A program made the position numbers and the translations under genes. A stretch of DNA of 64,000 nt, taken from an uncultured Ruminococcus sp. (lineage in GTDB: Bacteria; Bacillota; Clostridia; Oscillospirales; Ruminococcaceae). Location: positions 48,781 to 112,780 of the forward strand of contig NZ_CAMKRR010000004.1 in the NCBI RefSeq assembly GCF_946415235.1, in the 5' to 3' direction. This document shows positions 1 to 9,790 of this stretch, piece by piece. The stretch's first letter is position 1. Every line of letters starts with the position of its first letter. The notes under the pieces are model-generated. The model was not told the DNA's origin, searched no databases, and saw nothing but the letters and a program-made list of their open reading frames with translations.

Positions 1-76
1 TGTAGATGACTTCAAGTCCCCAGCCAAACATACTGCCGACAGCAAACAGAAATGTTAAAGTCAGAAATATATTCAA
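1..76 (-). CDS. Partial CDS, putative ABC transporter permease (CmpB-like, PF06541-type)
   Basis: Minus-strand translation LNIFLTLTFLFAVGSMFGWGLEVIY runs off the window edge; GWGLEVIY resembles the family motif. TTG start overlaps the upstream stop (ATTGA), with GGAGG 7 nt upstream. Confidence 0.5.
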   Translation of the reverse strand, partial: MNIFLTLTFLFAVGSMFGWGLEVIY

Positions 77-741
77 TGCTTATCCTCCTTTTTAATATAT
101 TTTGCATACCATATAACTGCTATGACCGAAATGAGAATGAATAATACTACAGATACAAAGAAAGCAGGAGATGCGGGCTTTGATATGTTATCACACATGA
201 TCGTGGAGATCACTATATTCGGCAGCATTCCCAATATACTGCCAAGCATATATTTCTTAAAATCTGCCTTTACTGTGCCGAAATACATACTTACCGCCTC
301 TAATGGCAGAAATAAAAGCGTTCTCAGGAAGAAACTGAAAAATACGATATTACTGCTCTGCCGCTGAATAAGCAGCGATAATTTCTTGTTTTTTTCCACT
401 ATCCTTTTTACAGCTTCGGTACTGTAAATACGTCCCATGAGATAGCCTATGGCAAAGCTTATTGCCGAACCGATAAGATTAATGAAAAAAGCGGGAATGA
501 GTGAAAACTGCATCCCGACAGTTAGCTGCAGGACCTTATACGGGAAAATGACCGACACTGTTTTGAATAAATAGAGCATGAGCATTGCCAGAGCAGAAAG
601 AAGCTCATTTTTCGGAGAATATTCAGTTATTACCGATGCGGACATATACCGTCGGTTGCAGATCAGGAAAATAAATAATATGATCCATATCACAGCCGAA
701 AGCAGTTTTGCATATTTTATTATCTTATCTTTTCTGTTCAT
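73..741 (-). CDS. VTT/TVP38-TMEM64-like multi-pass membrane protein
   Basis: 222 aa ORF with several TM segments; FFLRTLLFLPLEAVSMYFGTVKADFKKYMLGSILGMLPN is typical of the SNARE-associated/VTT family. Confidence 0.6.
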   Translation of the reverse strand: MNRKDKIIKYAKLLSAVIWIILFIFLICNRRYMSASVITEYSPKNELLSALAMLMLYLFKTVSVIFPYKVLQLTVGMQFSLIPAFFINLIGSAISFAIGYLMGRIYSTEAVKRIVEKNKKLSLLIQRQSSNIVFFSFFLRTLLFLPLEAVSMYFGTVKADFKKYMLGSILGMLPNIVISTIMCDNISKPASPAFFVSVVLFILISVIAVIWYAKYIKKEDKH

Positions 742-976
742 AATGGTGAAAGGCTATATTTTTCTTTTTTAACTGTGCGGAAAGAACAAGCAGCGTACCG
801 AAAACAGTCTCATTCGACGAATCTGTTTTCATATAAAGCTTTTCTTCTCTTTTTCCCTTGTGCTTATGAATGTGTAAAGCCGCGATCTCCCATAACATAT
901 CTCCCCATAAGAAAACACTTATTATTATAATTGAAATAGTGATAAATATACCCATTTTCCTTAGTCTACTTATCAT
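725..976 (-). CDS. Small membrane protein of unknown function
   Basis: 83 aa ORF with an N-terminal TM segment, overlapping the VTT gene start. Confidence 0.4.
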   Translation of the reverse strand: MISRLRKMGIFITISIIIISVFLWGDMLWEIAALHIHKHKGKREEKLYMKTDSSNETVFGTLLVLSAQLKKKNIAFHHYEQKR

Positions 977-1037
977 CGTTTCATCCGAAAGCTGTTTTAA
1001 AGATATTCATAATATATCCCCGAATATTACTTCAGGC

Positions 1038-1067
1038 TCTTGACATATACCTCATGTGTATATTATA
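1038..1067 (+). promoter_or_regulatory. Candidate sigma-A promoter for the TetR gene
   Basis: TTGACA - about 18 nt - TATAAT. Confidence 0.5.
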
Positions 1068-1188
1068 ATACAAGTGGGCAAAAAAGTGAACGGACATTTT
1101 TGACGCAATATATGGAATTTGCCACACTTTGTTCCAAATCCGAGTATTATACCTCGGATTAATAATATTTTGTAGAGAAGTGAGCTTG

Positions 1189-1764
1189 ATGAACGAGGAA
1201 AGAAAAATCGACAGAAGAATACTTAAGACCAAAAAAGCTATTCGCAACTCCTTTGCCGAATTGCTCTCAGAAAAAGAGCTTAATTCCATAACGGTAAGTG
1301 ATGTCGCCAATAAAGCTGATATAAACAGAAAAACCTTCTATAACTACTACAGCGGAGTATATCAGGTCATTGATGAGATCGAGAATGAACTGATATGCCT
1401 GTTTGACTGTGAGTTAAACGATATCGACTTTCAGGAGGCAATGAAAAATCCGCAGCTTATCTTTGAAAAGCTTACGGATATAATAAACAGCGATATCGAG
1501 TTTTACGGTTATCTTATGAAATCAAAGGGCAGTATCAGTCTTGTCAGTAAAATTTCAGAACTTCTTAAGAGCAAAGTAAAGAATGTGTTTTCTAAGCAGA
1601 TAAGCATTTCCGAACCAAAGCTGGATCTGATAGTCAATTATTCCATAAACGGTATGTTAAGTGCATATCAGAAGTGGTTCAATTCGGACAGAAAATATCC
1701 TTTGGATAAATTCTCAAACGATGTAGGTACGATAACATTCAAAGGAATAAACGGATTGGTTTGA
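1189..1764 (+). CDS. TetR/AcrR family transcriptional regulator
   Basis: MNEERKIDRRILKTKKAIRNSFAELLSEKELNSITVSDVANKADINRKTFYNYYSG is a TetR HTH. The ATG at 1189 is preferred over the longer ORF start. Confidence 0.85.
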   Translation: MNEERKIDRRILKTKKAIRNSFAELLSEKELNSITVSDVANKADINRKTFYNYYSGVYQVIDEIENELICLFDCELNDIDFQEAMKNPQLIFEKLTDIINSDIEFYGYLMKSKGSISLVSKISELLKSKVKNVFSKQISISEPKLDLIVNYSINGMLSAYQKWFNSDRKYPLDKFSNDVGTITFKGINGLV

Positions 1765-1858
1765 TCAGCTGAGATCGGTTTTCCATACCGGTCTTGCAGC
1801 TTCATCTTTTTGCAGTAAATGATATTATAAAAAATACGGCTCTGATTATGATATAAAT

Positions 1859-1895
1859 AAAGGCTGCGTATGCTATCCTACGCAGCCTTTTGCTT
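1859..1895. terminator. Bidirectional intrinsic terminator between convergent genes
   Basis: aaaggctgcgta-tgctatcc-tacgcagccttttg. Confidence 0.75.
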
Positions 1896-1898
1896 TAA

Positions 1899-2192
1899 CT
1901 ATATTTTTTTCATGGCCGATACTGCCCCTATTTTTAATACTGTATCAATTACAGCCTGTTCCCCTTCAGTAAGTTCGTCAGCCAATACATCTACCATGGC
2001 AGATGAACGCGGAGCTGACAGATCGGGACTTGTATCTATCCAGAACCTGTATTTTATCACACCTCCGCCGACAAGCTTCATAATCATTATACTTGTTCTA
2101 TATATGTCGGGATCGTATTTCTCGCGCAGCTTCTCAATTATTACGTCGGGAAGCAAAGCCATAGGTGCATATACTCCTAAACCTCTTACCAC
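1899..2192 (-). CDS. Hypothetical protein, 97 aa
   Basis: GTG start with AAGGAGT upstream and a terminator downstream; family not recognised. Confidence 0.5.
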   Translation of the reverse strand: MVRGLGVYAPMALLPDVIIEKLREKYDPDIYRTSIMIMKLVGGGVIKYRFWIDTSPDLSAPRSSAMVDVLADELTEGEQAVIDTVLKIGAVSAMKKI

Positions 2193-2518
2193 AGAAGATC
2201 AACTCCTTTCAAAAAAGTTTTCGTCAAACGGCTGTTGTAAAGATCAGAACAGTTTTTTCTCTGTCAGTTTCCCCGTAACGAGAAAGCAATGTCCGTTCCT
2301 TATAATTATTATAACATATTTCAAATTATTTTGGTATATTTTTCCAAAAAAATAATCAACAAAATTTTTACCGGTATTTAGTCAGATATATACAAAGACA
2401 GAACTTTCATATAATTATTTCAGGCATCCGATACCATTCTTATAACACACTCTCCTGTAAATCATGACGAATGTCGCAATTGAATTGCCATAAAGATGAT
2501 CAACCGTATTATCCTAAC

Positions 2519-2543
2519 AAGGGTCGGCATAAAGCCGACCCTT
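2519..2543. repeat. Perfect intergenic palindrome
   Basis: AAGGGTCGGC-ATAAA-GCCGACCCTT, 10 bp arms. Confidence 0.7.
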
Positions 2544-2623
2544 ACGGTGTGTTATAAAATGGAAACATAAAAACTAACGCCCCACTTAAAGTGAGGCGCA
2601 AACTTGGCTGCGGGGCTCCCCGC

Positions 2624-2698
2624 TGGTACGCCTGACTGGAGTCGAACCAGCGCACACGGCGTCGGAGGCCGATGCTCTATCCACTGAGCTACAGGCGC
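2624..2698 (-). tRNA. tRNA-Arg(CCG)
   Basis: Minus strand folds as a cloverleaf: GCGCCTG acceptor, loop CTCCGAC (anticodon CCG), TTCGACT T-loop, encoded CCA. Confidence 0.93.
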
Positions 2699-2791
2699 AT
2701 TTTTCTCAGTACCATATAATTATATCAAAAACTCTTGAAATTTGCAAGCATTTATGATATAATTATAAAAAATAAATTAGGAGGGAACGTT

Positions 2792-3343
2792 TTGGGGGAC
2801 TATATTTATTTAATAGTTGCACAAACAGGCACAAGACCTGCGCGGTTCTTCAAGTTCTGTACTAAAAAACCGTTCAATCACGTTTCTCTTTCAGGCGATA
2901 TGGAGCTTTCGGAGATGTACAGCTTCTGCCGTACATACAGACCATTTCCGCTTCCTGCGACCTTTAATCAGGAAATAGTTGGCCAGGGCACTCTCGGTCA
3001 GTATCATAACATACCATGCGAGATCTACCAGATAAGCGTTACTCCCGAGCAAAAAGAAGCCTATAACAAGCTTATTTCCCATTTCGCACAGCACCGCAAG
3101 GTCTATTCCTATAACCTCCTCGGACTTCTTGCAGTGTACTTCAATATCGAATGGAAACGCGAAAGAAGCTTCGTCTGTTCACAGTTCGTCGCATATATCA
3201 TGGATAAAATAGGCATTCCTCTCGAAAAAGCCTTTTCGCTCTACACTCCTGATGATTTCAGAAATTTCCGGGGAGCCGATCTCATTTATGCAGGCGAGCT
3301 CAACACGTTCTATTATACAAGGAGATCCAAGCTATATACATAA
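2792..3343 (+). CDS. YiiX/NlpC-P60-like permuted papain-fold protein
   Basis: TTG start behind AGGAGGG; FNHVSL (His) and ERSFVCSQFVAYIM (Cys) motifs. Confidence 0.55.
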   Translation: MGDYIYLIVAQTGTRPARFFKFCTKKPFNHVSLSGDMELSEMYSFCRTYRPFPLPATFNQEIVGQGTLGQYHNIPCEIYQISVTPEQKEAYNKLISHFAQHRKVYSYNLLGLLAVYFNIEWKRERSFVCSQFVAYIMDKIGIPLEKAFSLYTPDDFRNFRGADLIYAGELNTFYYTRRSKLYT

Positions 3344-3631
3344 TGATATGATATACGCCGCAGCTCTCACCTCGTCGGGCGCAAGGGTATACGCGCCGCA
3401 GTAGATCTTACTGTCGGGAGCTATCAGTGATATATCGAGTTTTCCGCTGTGTCCGAGAAGCTTTAAGGATACTTCTTCGTCTCTTAGCAGAAGTCCTGCG
3501 GGAACCATATTATTATTGCTTATCATATTGTATGAATTTGCATATGAATTCATAAACATCCATGAGCCGCCGCTCAGAAGCAGATAAAGAAAAGCTGCTT
3601 TCAGGGCGGTTTTTTTCTTTTTTTTACGCAT
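3332..3631 (-). CDS. Small membrane protein downstream of spoIIP
   Basis: 99 aa ORF, Lys-rich N-terminus then TM segment, 2 bp after spoIIP. Confidence 0.5.
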   Translation of the reverse strand: MRKKKKKTALKAAFLYLLLSGGSWMFMNSYANSYNMISNNNMVPAGLLLRDEEVSLKLLGHSGKLDISLIAPDSKIYCGAYTLAPDEVRAAAYIISLCI

Positions 3632-3632
3632 T

Positions 3633-4799
3633 TTATCTTCCTTTCATCGAATTGAGCAGCTCTCCGAGGGAACGTCCGAAAAGCTGTCCAGCGAACTGTA
3701 CCTGACCGAGAGTATTGCAGTGCGAGCCTACCTCGATAAGCAGACTGCCGTTGGTAAGGTCCTGATTATAGTGCCTGTAATCGAAGAGTATGGGGCGCGT
3801 AAGCCCCTCATGATCGGATTCGAGCTTGCTTTGCAGAGTGCAGGCAAAGTGAAAATTCTGCATATAATTCGGCATACCGAGAGTTCCGTCGTCACAGCCC
3901 GAGATAATCATGATCTGAGCCGCTTCCCTGCCGTCCACTTCAACAAAGGGCTGATAAGCGCAGCCATCCCCCGAGATCGCATCTCTGTGGATATCAAGAG
4001 CCACCTTTATGCTCGGATATTTCTCAAGTATAGGCATTATAGTCTCACGGCTCCTGCCGTACGAACCGTTATAGGAAGGGTAATCGTGTATCTCCGCGGC
4101 ATGGATAACGCCTATGCCGAGCGCTTCAAGCTCTGCCTGTATGGCATTTCCCACCATTACCACATTCTTCGTATCGTCAGTTGTCCTGTAATTGAAGCTT
4201 GGATCGTAGCTTTCGCGTACAAAGGGCTCAAAGCTTTCGGTAGTATGGGTATGATAGATGAGCACAAGGGGCTCGTCTGTATTTTCTACCGTAAAATTTG
4301 GATAATATCCGCTTTCACGGTAAAGCTCATCATTCGGGATATCCGTCCTGTTATTGACCTGTCCTCCGCCGTCAAGGTCAAAAAATGAAGTACCGCTGTA
4401 TCTTCCATAGGTAGTCCGTATTATCTCACCGCCGTCGCTCCACGCTTCGGGATAGGGCTTTGCACCTGCATTGCCGCTTCTCATGTCGAGAGGATCAGTA
4501 AGCCTCACATAATCCCTGTTCCTGTCGTCCTCATCGGTATACCCGTACCCCTCGGATACGATATCCGCTCCCTCAAGCATTTTATCCTCAAGCTTTATGC
4601 GCTTTATCACCTCTGCGTCGGCATTTATATGATCCGCCGCCGCCTTTTCGGTCATCCCTGTGGTATAAACTTCTGCTCCGTCAAGAGAGCCTATTACTCC
4701 CGCAGCTCCCTTTGCACCGAAAGCCGCTGCGGCAGGAACAAGAACAGCTGCGACACATCTTGCGAAGCCCTTTGTTTTTCTGCGTTTATGGCGCGTCAT
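3633..4799 (-). CDS. spoIIP: Stage II sporulation protein P
   Basis: LVLIYHTHTTESF, KVALDIHRDAI and LLIEVGSHCNTLGQVQFAGQLFGRSLGELL are SpoIIP motifs. Confidence 0.88.
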   Translation of the reverse strand: MTRHKRRKTKGFARCVAAVLVPAAAAFGAKGAAGVIGSLDGAEVYTTGMTEKAAADHINADAEVIKRIKLEDKMLEGADIVSEGYGYTDEDDRNRDYVRLTDPLDMRSGNAGAKPYPEAWSDGGEIIRTTYGRYSGTSFFDLDGGGQVNNRTDIPNDELYRESGYYPNFTVENTDEPLVLIYHTHTTESFEPFVRESYDPSFNYRTTDDTKNVVMVGNAIQAELEALGIGVIHAAEIHDYPSYNGSYGRSRETIMPILEKYPSIKVALDIHRDAISGDGCAYQPFVEVDGREAAQIMIISGCDDGTLGMPNYMQNFHFACTLQSKLESDHEGLTRPILFDYRHYNQDLTNGSLLIEVGSHCNTLGQVQFAGQLFGRSLGELLNSMKGR

Positions 4800-4912
4800 A
4801 TACTCACCTCTTTCACTATCTTAAGTATATTCGCCCGTTGCGCTGTCTATGTCCGCAAATTCATGTCATTTCCCGACATAAAGCGGCATATCATTGAAAA
4901 GAGGTGATAACG

Positions 4913-5800
4913 ATGTACAAGTGCCTTTCATTCAGCAGGCTCATTTACAGACTTATTTTCGCATTGCTTACCATTGCCGCTTGTGCGCTTTTTTTCATTG
5001 CAGGAACGGCAGTTTTCTCTGTTTCGGCATACAAAAGCACTGAAAAGCCTGTACCACTCCCCGTAATAATGTATCACAGCGTATGCGGAAAAGCTCCCTC
5101 AGCTTACACGGTAACTCCGCAGCAGCTCGACAGCGATCTTGCATGGCTGAAAAACAATGGTTATACATCAGTCAGCGCCCGACAGCTCACGGACTATACC
5201 CGCGGTAATGGTGAGCTTCCCGAAAAGCCGGTCCTTATAACCTTTGATGACGGTTTTTACAATAACCTTTCACTTGCTCTCCCCTTGCTTGAAAAGTACG
5301 ATATGTGCGCCGTTGTATCTATTGTTGGCAGATATACCGATGATTATGCAGCCGCCGATCCCCACGCTGACAGCTATTCCTACCTTACATGGAGCGATAT
5401 CGCCCGGCTTGCAGCTTCGGGACGGATAGAGATCGGCAGCCACACCTATGATATGCATTCCAACAGCAATGGCAGGCAAGGCTGTGCAAAACTGCCTGAG
5501 GAGAGCAGCGACGAGTACGCAGCAGCACTCGGTACGGATATAGGGCTGCTAAAAACCGAGCTTTTACAAAACTGCGGGATAATTCCCGAGGTCTTTGCCT
5601 ATCCTTTCGGAGCGATCAGCAGAGAAAGCCTGCCAATACTGCGTGAAAGCGGTATCCTTATAACTCTCACCTGCCGTGAGGGCATAAATCATATCACCCG
5701 CGATCCCGACTGCCTCTATGGTATCTTCCGATATAACAGGAGCGGTCTGCTCACTACCGAGGAGTATATGGCAATGCTTACAAATGAAACAGGGGCGTGA
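4913..5800 (+). CDS. Polysaccharide deacetylase family protein
   Basis: PVIMYHSV, PVLITFDDGFYNN and EIGSHTYDMHS motifs; N-terminal signal/TM segment. ATG at 4913 (MYKCLSF) follows GAGGTGATAACG. Confidence 0.88.
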   Translation: MYKCLSFSRLIYRLIFALLTIAACALFFIAGTAVFSVSAYKSTEKPVPLPVIMYHSVCGKAPSAYTVTPQQLDSDLAWLKNNGYTSVSARQLTDYTRGNGELPEKPVLITFDDGFYNNLSLALPLLEKYDMCAVVSIVGRYTDDYAAADPHADSYSYLTWSDIARLAASGRIEIGSHTYDMHSNSNGRQGCAKLPEESSDEYAAALGTDIGLLKTELLQNCGIIPEVFAYPFGAISRESLPILRESGILITLTCREGINHITRDPDCLYGIFRYNRSGLLTTEEYMAMLTNETGA

Positions 5801-5822
5801 TAATATTATCACGCCCCTTCTG
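5791..5822. terminator. Intrinsic terminator overlapping the deacetylase stop codon
   Basis: ggggcgtgataatattatcacgccccttct; the TGA stop lies in the 5' stem. Confidence 0.75.
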
Positions 5823-5841
5823 CATCAAAGGTGCTCAGGCA

Positions 5842-6465
5842 TCAAAATACCGGTACATATTGCAGTGAAAGCTTATCCTTTTCGTCGTCCTTTGACGATC
5901 CTGACGAACTTTCGCTTACCGAACCGAAGCTTGCGCTTCTGCTGTAGCTTTCGATCAGCTTGCCAAAGAATTCATCAAACGAATCACAGCCGTTTCTCTG
6001 CCAGTACTTATCATACTTAGGATCGCGGTACTTATCAAATCTTTCGGGGATAGTTCCGTCCTCCTCATAGTCCGCAACGATCTGTTCTGAATTCAATACA
6101 AAATACGTATAGTCAGGACCGATTTTATACATGATGAATCCATAGTATGCAAAGAGCAATCCGGCTATAGCGGAAAGGATTATGGCAGTTATGGCAAAGC
6201 CCTTGCCCTTCCTTTTGCCCACAAGTGATACTATGGCAAAAATAAGACAGAGCGGGACAGAGATTATACTCAGCATAGTACAGCACGGTATGATATTTAT
6301 CAATGCTATTACAAATGCAGCTATTGCAAGTCCGCTGCCCTTCTGCTCGGGAGGCATATTATAGTTCTCATTGTACATACCTCTGAACTCACCGTCAGGG
6401 AAATATCCGCGTCCGTTATTGTTATTGCCGTAATTGTTTCCGTTGTTATTGTACATATCTTCCAT
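5842..6465 (-). CDS. DUF4190-like membrane protein with Asn/Gly-rich N-terminus
   Basis: NNNGNNYGNNNNGRGYF then SGLAIAAFVIALINIIPCC...KRKGKGFAITAIILSAIAG. Confidence 0.65.
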   Translation of the reverse strand: MEDMYNNNGNNYGNNNNGRGYFPDGEFRGMYNENYNMPPEQKGSGLAIAAFVIALINIIPCCTMLSIISVPLCLIFAIVSLVGKRKGKGFAITAIILSAIAGLLFAYYGFIMYKIGPDYTYFVLNSEQIVADYEEDGTIPERFDKYRDPKYDKYWQRNGCDSFDEFFGKLIESYSRSASFGSVSESSSGSSKDDEKDKLSLQYVPVF

Positions 6466-6480
6466 TTTGATCCTCCTCGA

Positions 6481-7428
6481 TCATAAACTTGTTTCCCAGT
6501 TCCAGTTGCGTACCTCAAGCTCCTCGAGATTGTACGGCGTTTTCTGATAAACGCAGTAGTTGAGCCAGTTTGAAAACATCAGATTTGCAGTGCAGCGCCA
6601 TGAAAACACAGGCATATTTTCGGGATTGTCACCAGGGAAATAGTTATATGGTATCTGTATATCTATACCCTTTTCAACATCACGCCTGTACTCGTTGGCT
6701 ATGGTATCCCTGTCATACTCGGAATGTCCAGTTATAAAGTATTGTCTGCCGTTTTTATTGGCAACTATATGGACACCTGCTATATCAGAGGAGGTAAGAA
6801 CTTCAAGCTGCGGTATGCGCTCGATATCTGTTCTGCGGACCTCCGTATTCCTTGAATGCGGAACATAGAATATATCGTCAAATCCCCTTAAGAGCTGACA
6901 ATTGCTTACCTCAGCCCTGTGAGGGAATATACCGAACATTTTGTGGTCAAGGGTATACTTAGGTATACCGTAATGGTAGTAAAGACCTGCCTGTGCTGCC
7001 CAGCATATATATATAGTGGAAAAAACATGAGTTTTCGACCACTCCATAATGCTGCATATCTCTTTCCAGTAGTCTACCTTTTCGTAGTCAAGGAGCTCCA
7101 CGGGAGCTCCCGTGATTATCATTCCGTCGTATCTGTCCTCGCATATCTCGTCAAAGGTCTTGTAAAAAGACTCAAGATGATGATGTGAGGTATTTTTCGA
7201 TGTATGCGAAGCCATTTGCAGCAGATCAACGTCCACCTGAAGCGGAGTATTACTGAGAAGCCTCAGCAGCTGACACTCCGTTTCTATCTTTTTGGGCATG
7301 ATATTGAGTATCACTACCCTCAGAGGACGGATATCCTGATGCTCTGCCCTTTCCTTCGACATAACGAAGATATTTTCATTTCCGAGAGTTTTGAAAGCAG
7401 GAAGCTCTGAAGAAATCCTGATTGGCAA
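6481..7428 (-). CDS. metA: Homoserine O-acyltransferase MetA family
   Basis: [70 protein letters not shown] start. Confidence 0.93.
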   Translation of the reverse strand: MPIRISSELPAFKTLGNENIFVMSKERAEHQDIRPLRVVILNIMPKKIETECQLLRLLSNTPLQVDVDLLQMASHTSKNTSHHHLESFYKTFDEICEDRYDGMIITGAPVELLDYEKVDYWKEICSIMEWSKTHVFSTIYICWAAQAGLYYHYGIPKYTLDHKMFGIFPHRAEVSNCQLLRGFDDIFYVPHSRNTEVRRTDIERIPQLEVLTSSDIAGVHIVANKNGRQYFITGHSEYDRDTIANEYRRDVEKGIDIQIPYNYFPGDNPENMPVFSWRCTANLMFSNWLNYCVYQKTPYNLEELEVRNWNWETSL

Positions 7429-7449
7429 TCCTGATCTGTCCTTTCATAT

Positions 7450-7830
7450 TTATTCTTTCTTGTTCTTGCAGCTCTGACAGCCGTTCATGAAGCTGTCAAG
7501 GTCGCTGCACTGTCTGCTGTCGTCCTTCAGGAAGCGCAGCTTTTTGAGCGCATCAAACTTAGCACTGTCATCAAGCTCGAAAAGCATATGCTTTATGCCC
7601 TTGAGTACGCTTTTCAGCATCACCGAGCGGACAAGGCCGTCACACAGCATGAGGTCTCCCCCGTCGTCATAGTCGTAAATGACAGTTTTCTCGGTACCGT
7701 AGGAATATGCTATAAATCCGATAACACCGCCCCTGTCAAGAGCCTCTGTGATATGGAGCTCAGCACTGCCTGCGGCTTCTTTAAGCTTCTCATAGCCGAC
7801 AGTATCGAACCTTTCCTGTATCTCAAGCAT
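7450..7830 (-). CDS. Hypothetical protein, possibly GNAT-like
   Basis: 126 aa ORF tightly packed between the pseudouridine synthase gene and metA. Confidence 0.5.
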   Translation of the reverse strand: MLEIQERFDTVGYEKLKEAAGSAELHITEALDRGGVIGFIAYSYGTEKTVIYDYDDGGDLMLCDGLVRSVMLKSVLKGIKHMLFELDDSAKFDALKKLRFLKDDSRQCSDLDSFMNGCQSCKNKKE

Positions 7831-7831
7831 A

Positions 7832-8563
7832 TTATTTCTCCTTGCCTATGGCATTACGCAGTGCACGGAGCTCCTCTGCGGTAAGCTCACGGTAGGTACC
7901 GGGCTTCAGCATACCGAGCTTGAGAGGTCCTATGCTTATACGGCGAAGTCTTGCGACCTCAAGTCCCACAGCCTCGCACATCTTACGGATCTGGCGGTTC
8001 CTGCCCTCTTTGATCGTCATAAGGAGCACAACTCTGCCCTCCTCCTTGTCCTTTACAACAACTGAAGCAGGAAGAGTCTTTTTACCGTCGATCTCCACGC
8101 CCTCAGCCAGTCTTACAAGCTGATCGTCATTGATATCAGGGCGCACCGTTACACGGTAGGTCTTTGATATATGGCGGCTCGGGTGCATTATGCTGTTTGC
8201 GAATTCGCCGTCGTTGGTAAAGAGAAGCAGTCCCTCCGAATTGCGGTCAAGACGTCCCACAGGGTAAACACGCTCCTCAACGTCTGTGAGAAGATCCATG
8301 ACGCAGCGCCTGTCAAGCTCGTCCGAGACCGTTGTGACATAGCCTCTCGGCTTATTCATCATGAGGTACAGGAAGCTCTTCTTTCTCGGCATGGTGATAC
8401 GCTCGCCGTCGATAGTGATAAGGTCCTTGAAGCCGCACTTGTCACCCAGCTTTACGGGATGTCCGTTGAGCTTTACCCTGCCCTGTGTTATGAGCTCCTC
8501 AGCTTTTCTGCGGGAGCATACGCCGCTGTCGGCGATCATTTTCTGAATTCTTATTTTTTCCAA
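7832..8563 (-). CDS. RsuA/RluB family pseudouridine synthase
   Basis: S4 domain RIQKMIADSGVCSRRKAEELI; PVGRLDRNSEGLLLFTNDG catalytic motif. Confidence 0.93.
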   Translation of the reverse strand: MEKIRIQKMIADSGVCSRRKAEELITQGRVKLNGHPVKLGDKCGFKDLITIDGERITMPRKKSFLYLMMNKPRGYVTTVSDELDRRCVMDLLTDVEERVYPVGRLDRNSEGLLLFTNDGEFANSIMHPSRHISKTYRVTVRPDINDDQLVRLAEGVEIDGKKTLPASVVVKDKEEGRVVLLMTIKEGRNRQIRKMCEAVGLEVARLRRISIGPLKLGMLKPGTYRELTAEELRALRNAIGKEK

Positions 8564-8576
8564 TTTTATCCAGTCC

Positions 8577-9737
8577 TTAAGGGGAGAATATTCTCCCGAA
8601 AAATTCTTTTATCCTTGTGAACAAACCTTTTTCAGCCTTTTTCGTCTTTACGGTCACTGCCTGTACGTCCTCGGCGGCATAAAGCGGAACCGTGTCCACC
8701 TCTCGTCCGAAATAGCTTATCCTCAGCCTTGCGGCTTCCTCTCCCGCTTTTACGGGAGCATACAGAAAAGGCGGTCTGAGCACAGTATATGTAAAATCAT
8801 CGGCATTTCCTGCCACTGTTGACACAATATACGTACTGTTTTCGGGTACGAGCCGCAGCTTTTCCGAGGTACCGCCCGCTACATCAGCCGTGATATCCTT
8901 TGGCAGCGTGAGCTCAAGCTGCCTTACCGCATCAAAGCCGTACTCATACAGCGCGATATGATCGTTCCAGTCGTTCCGGTCGTTGAGAGTAACGCATATC
9001 AGGTTTTTGCCGTCACGCTGACAGGCAGACACGAGACAGCGCCCCGCCTCATCGGTAAAGCCTGTCTTTACGCCGTAAACTCCGTCATACATTGAAAGCA
9101 GCTTATTTGTATTGTAAAGCCACCTTTCATAGGGCGGAGCGCCGAAGCTTACCTTTATGCTTTCCTTTGAGCATATCTCACGGAAAAGCTCGTTTTTCAG
9201 AGCCTCACGGGCAAGCAGAGCCATATCTGCCGCCGACGAACCGTGTCCCTCTCCTTCAAGTCCCGAGGGAGTAACGAAAAATGTCTTTGAAAGACCCATT
9301 TTTCTTGCACGTTCATTCATAAGCTCCGCAAAGGCTTCGATACTTCCCGATATCCTTACAGCTGCCGCATTTGCCGCGTCATTGCCCGAGGGCAGCAGCA
9401 TTCCGCAGCACAGCGCGTATTTTGTGACTATATCCCCCTCGCGCAGTCCCATTGACGAGCCTTCTGCCTTTATCGCCTCACTGTCCACAACGAACTCGTC
9501 ATAGAGCCCGCCGCTTTCAAGGCAAAGCAGGGTCGTCATTATCTTGGTAGTACTTGCCATGGGGAGCTTCTCCGCGGCATTGAGCCCGTAGATAACCTCG
9601 CCCGTATCGGCAGATATGAGAACAGCCGCTTTGGCATATATCTCAGGGGCTTCCGCGCCGAAGGACACAGTACCGCACAGACAAAAGGCTGTGAGGAGTA
9701 CTGCCGCAAATACAGATACAAGTCTTTTCACAGGCAC
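8577..9737 (-). CDS. dacF: D-alanyl-D-alanine carboxypeptidase (DacF/PBP5-like)
   Basis: Signal peptide; MASTTKIMTTLL (SxxK), SGNDAAN (SxN), VKTGFTDEAG (KTG). Confidence 0.88.
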   Translation of the reverse strand: MPVKRLVSVFAAVLLTAFCLCGTVSFGAEAPEIYAKAAVLISADTGEVIYGLNAAEKLPMASTTKIMTTLLCLESGGLYDEFVVDSEAIKAEGSSMGLREGDIVTKYALCCGMLLPSGNDAANAAAVRISGSIEAFAELMNERARKMGLSKTFFVTPSGLEGEGHGSSAADMALLAREALKNELFREICSKESIKVSFGAPPYERWLYNTNKLLSMYDGVYGVKTGFTDEAGRCLVSACQRDGKNLICVTLNDRNDWNDHIALYEYGFDAVRQLELTLPKDITADVAGGTSEKLRLVPENSTYIVSTVAGNADDFTYTVLRPPFLYAPVKAGEEAARLRISYFGREVDTVPLYAAEDVQAVTVKTKKAEKGLFTRIKEFFGRIFSP

Positions 9738-9790
9738 ACCTCCGCATAAATGCTATGCTAAAGGATATGCCTCATATCAGGTTTTTATGC

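Noticed and set aside
3720-4388. 222 aa plus-strand ORF antisense to spoIIP
   Set aside because: No RBS or domain; spoIIP on the minus strand is unambiguous.
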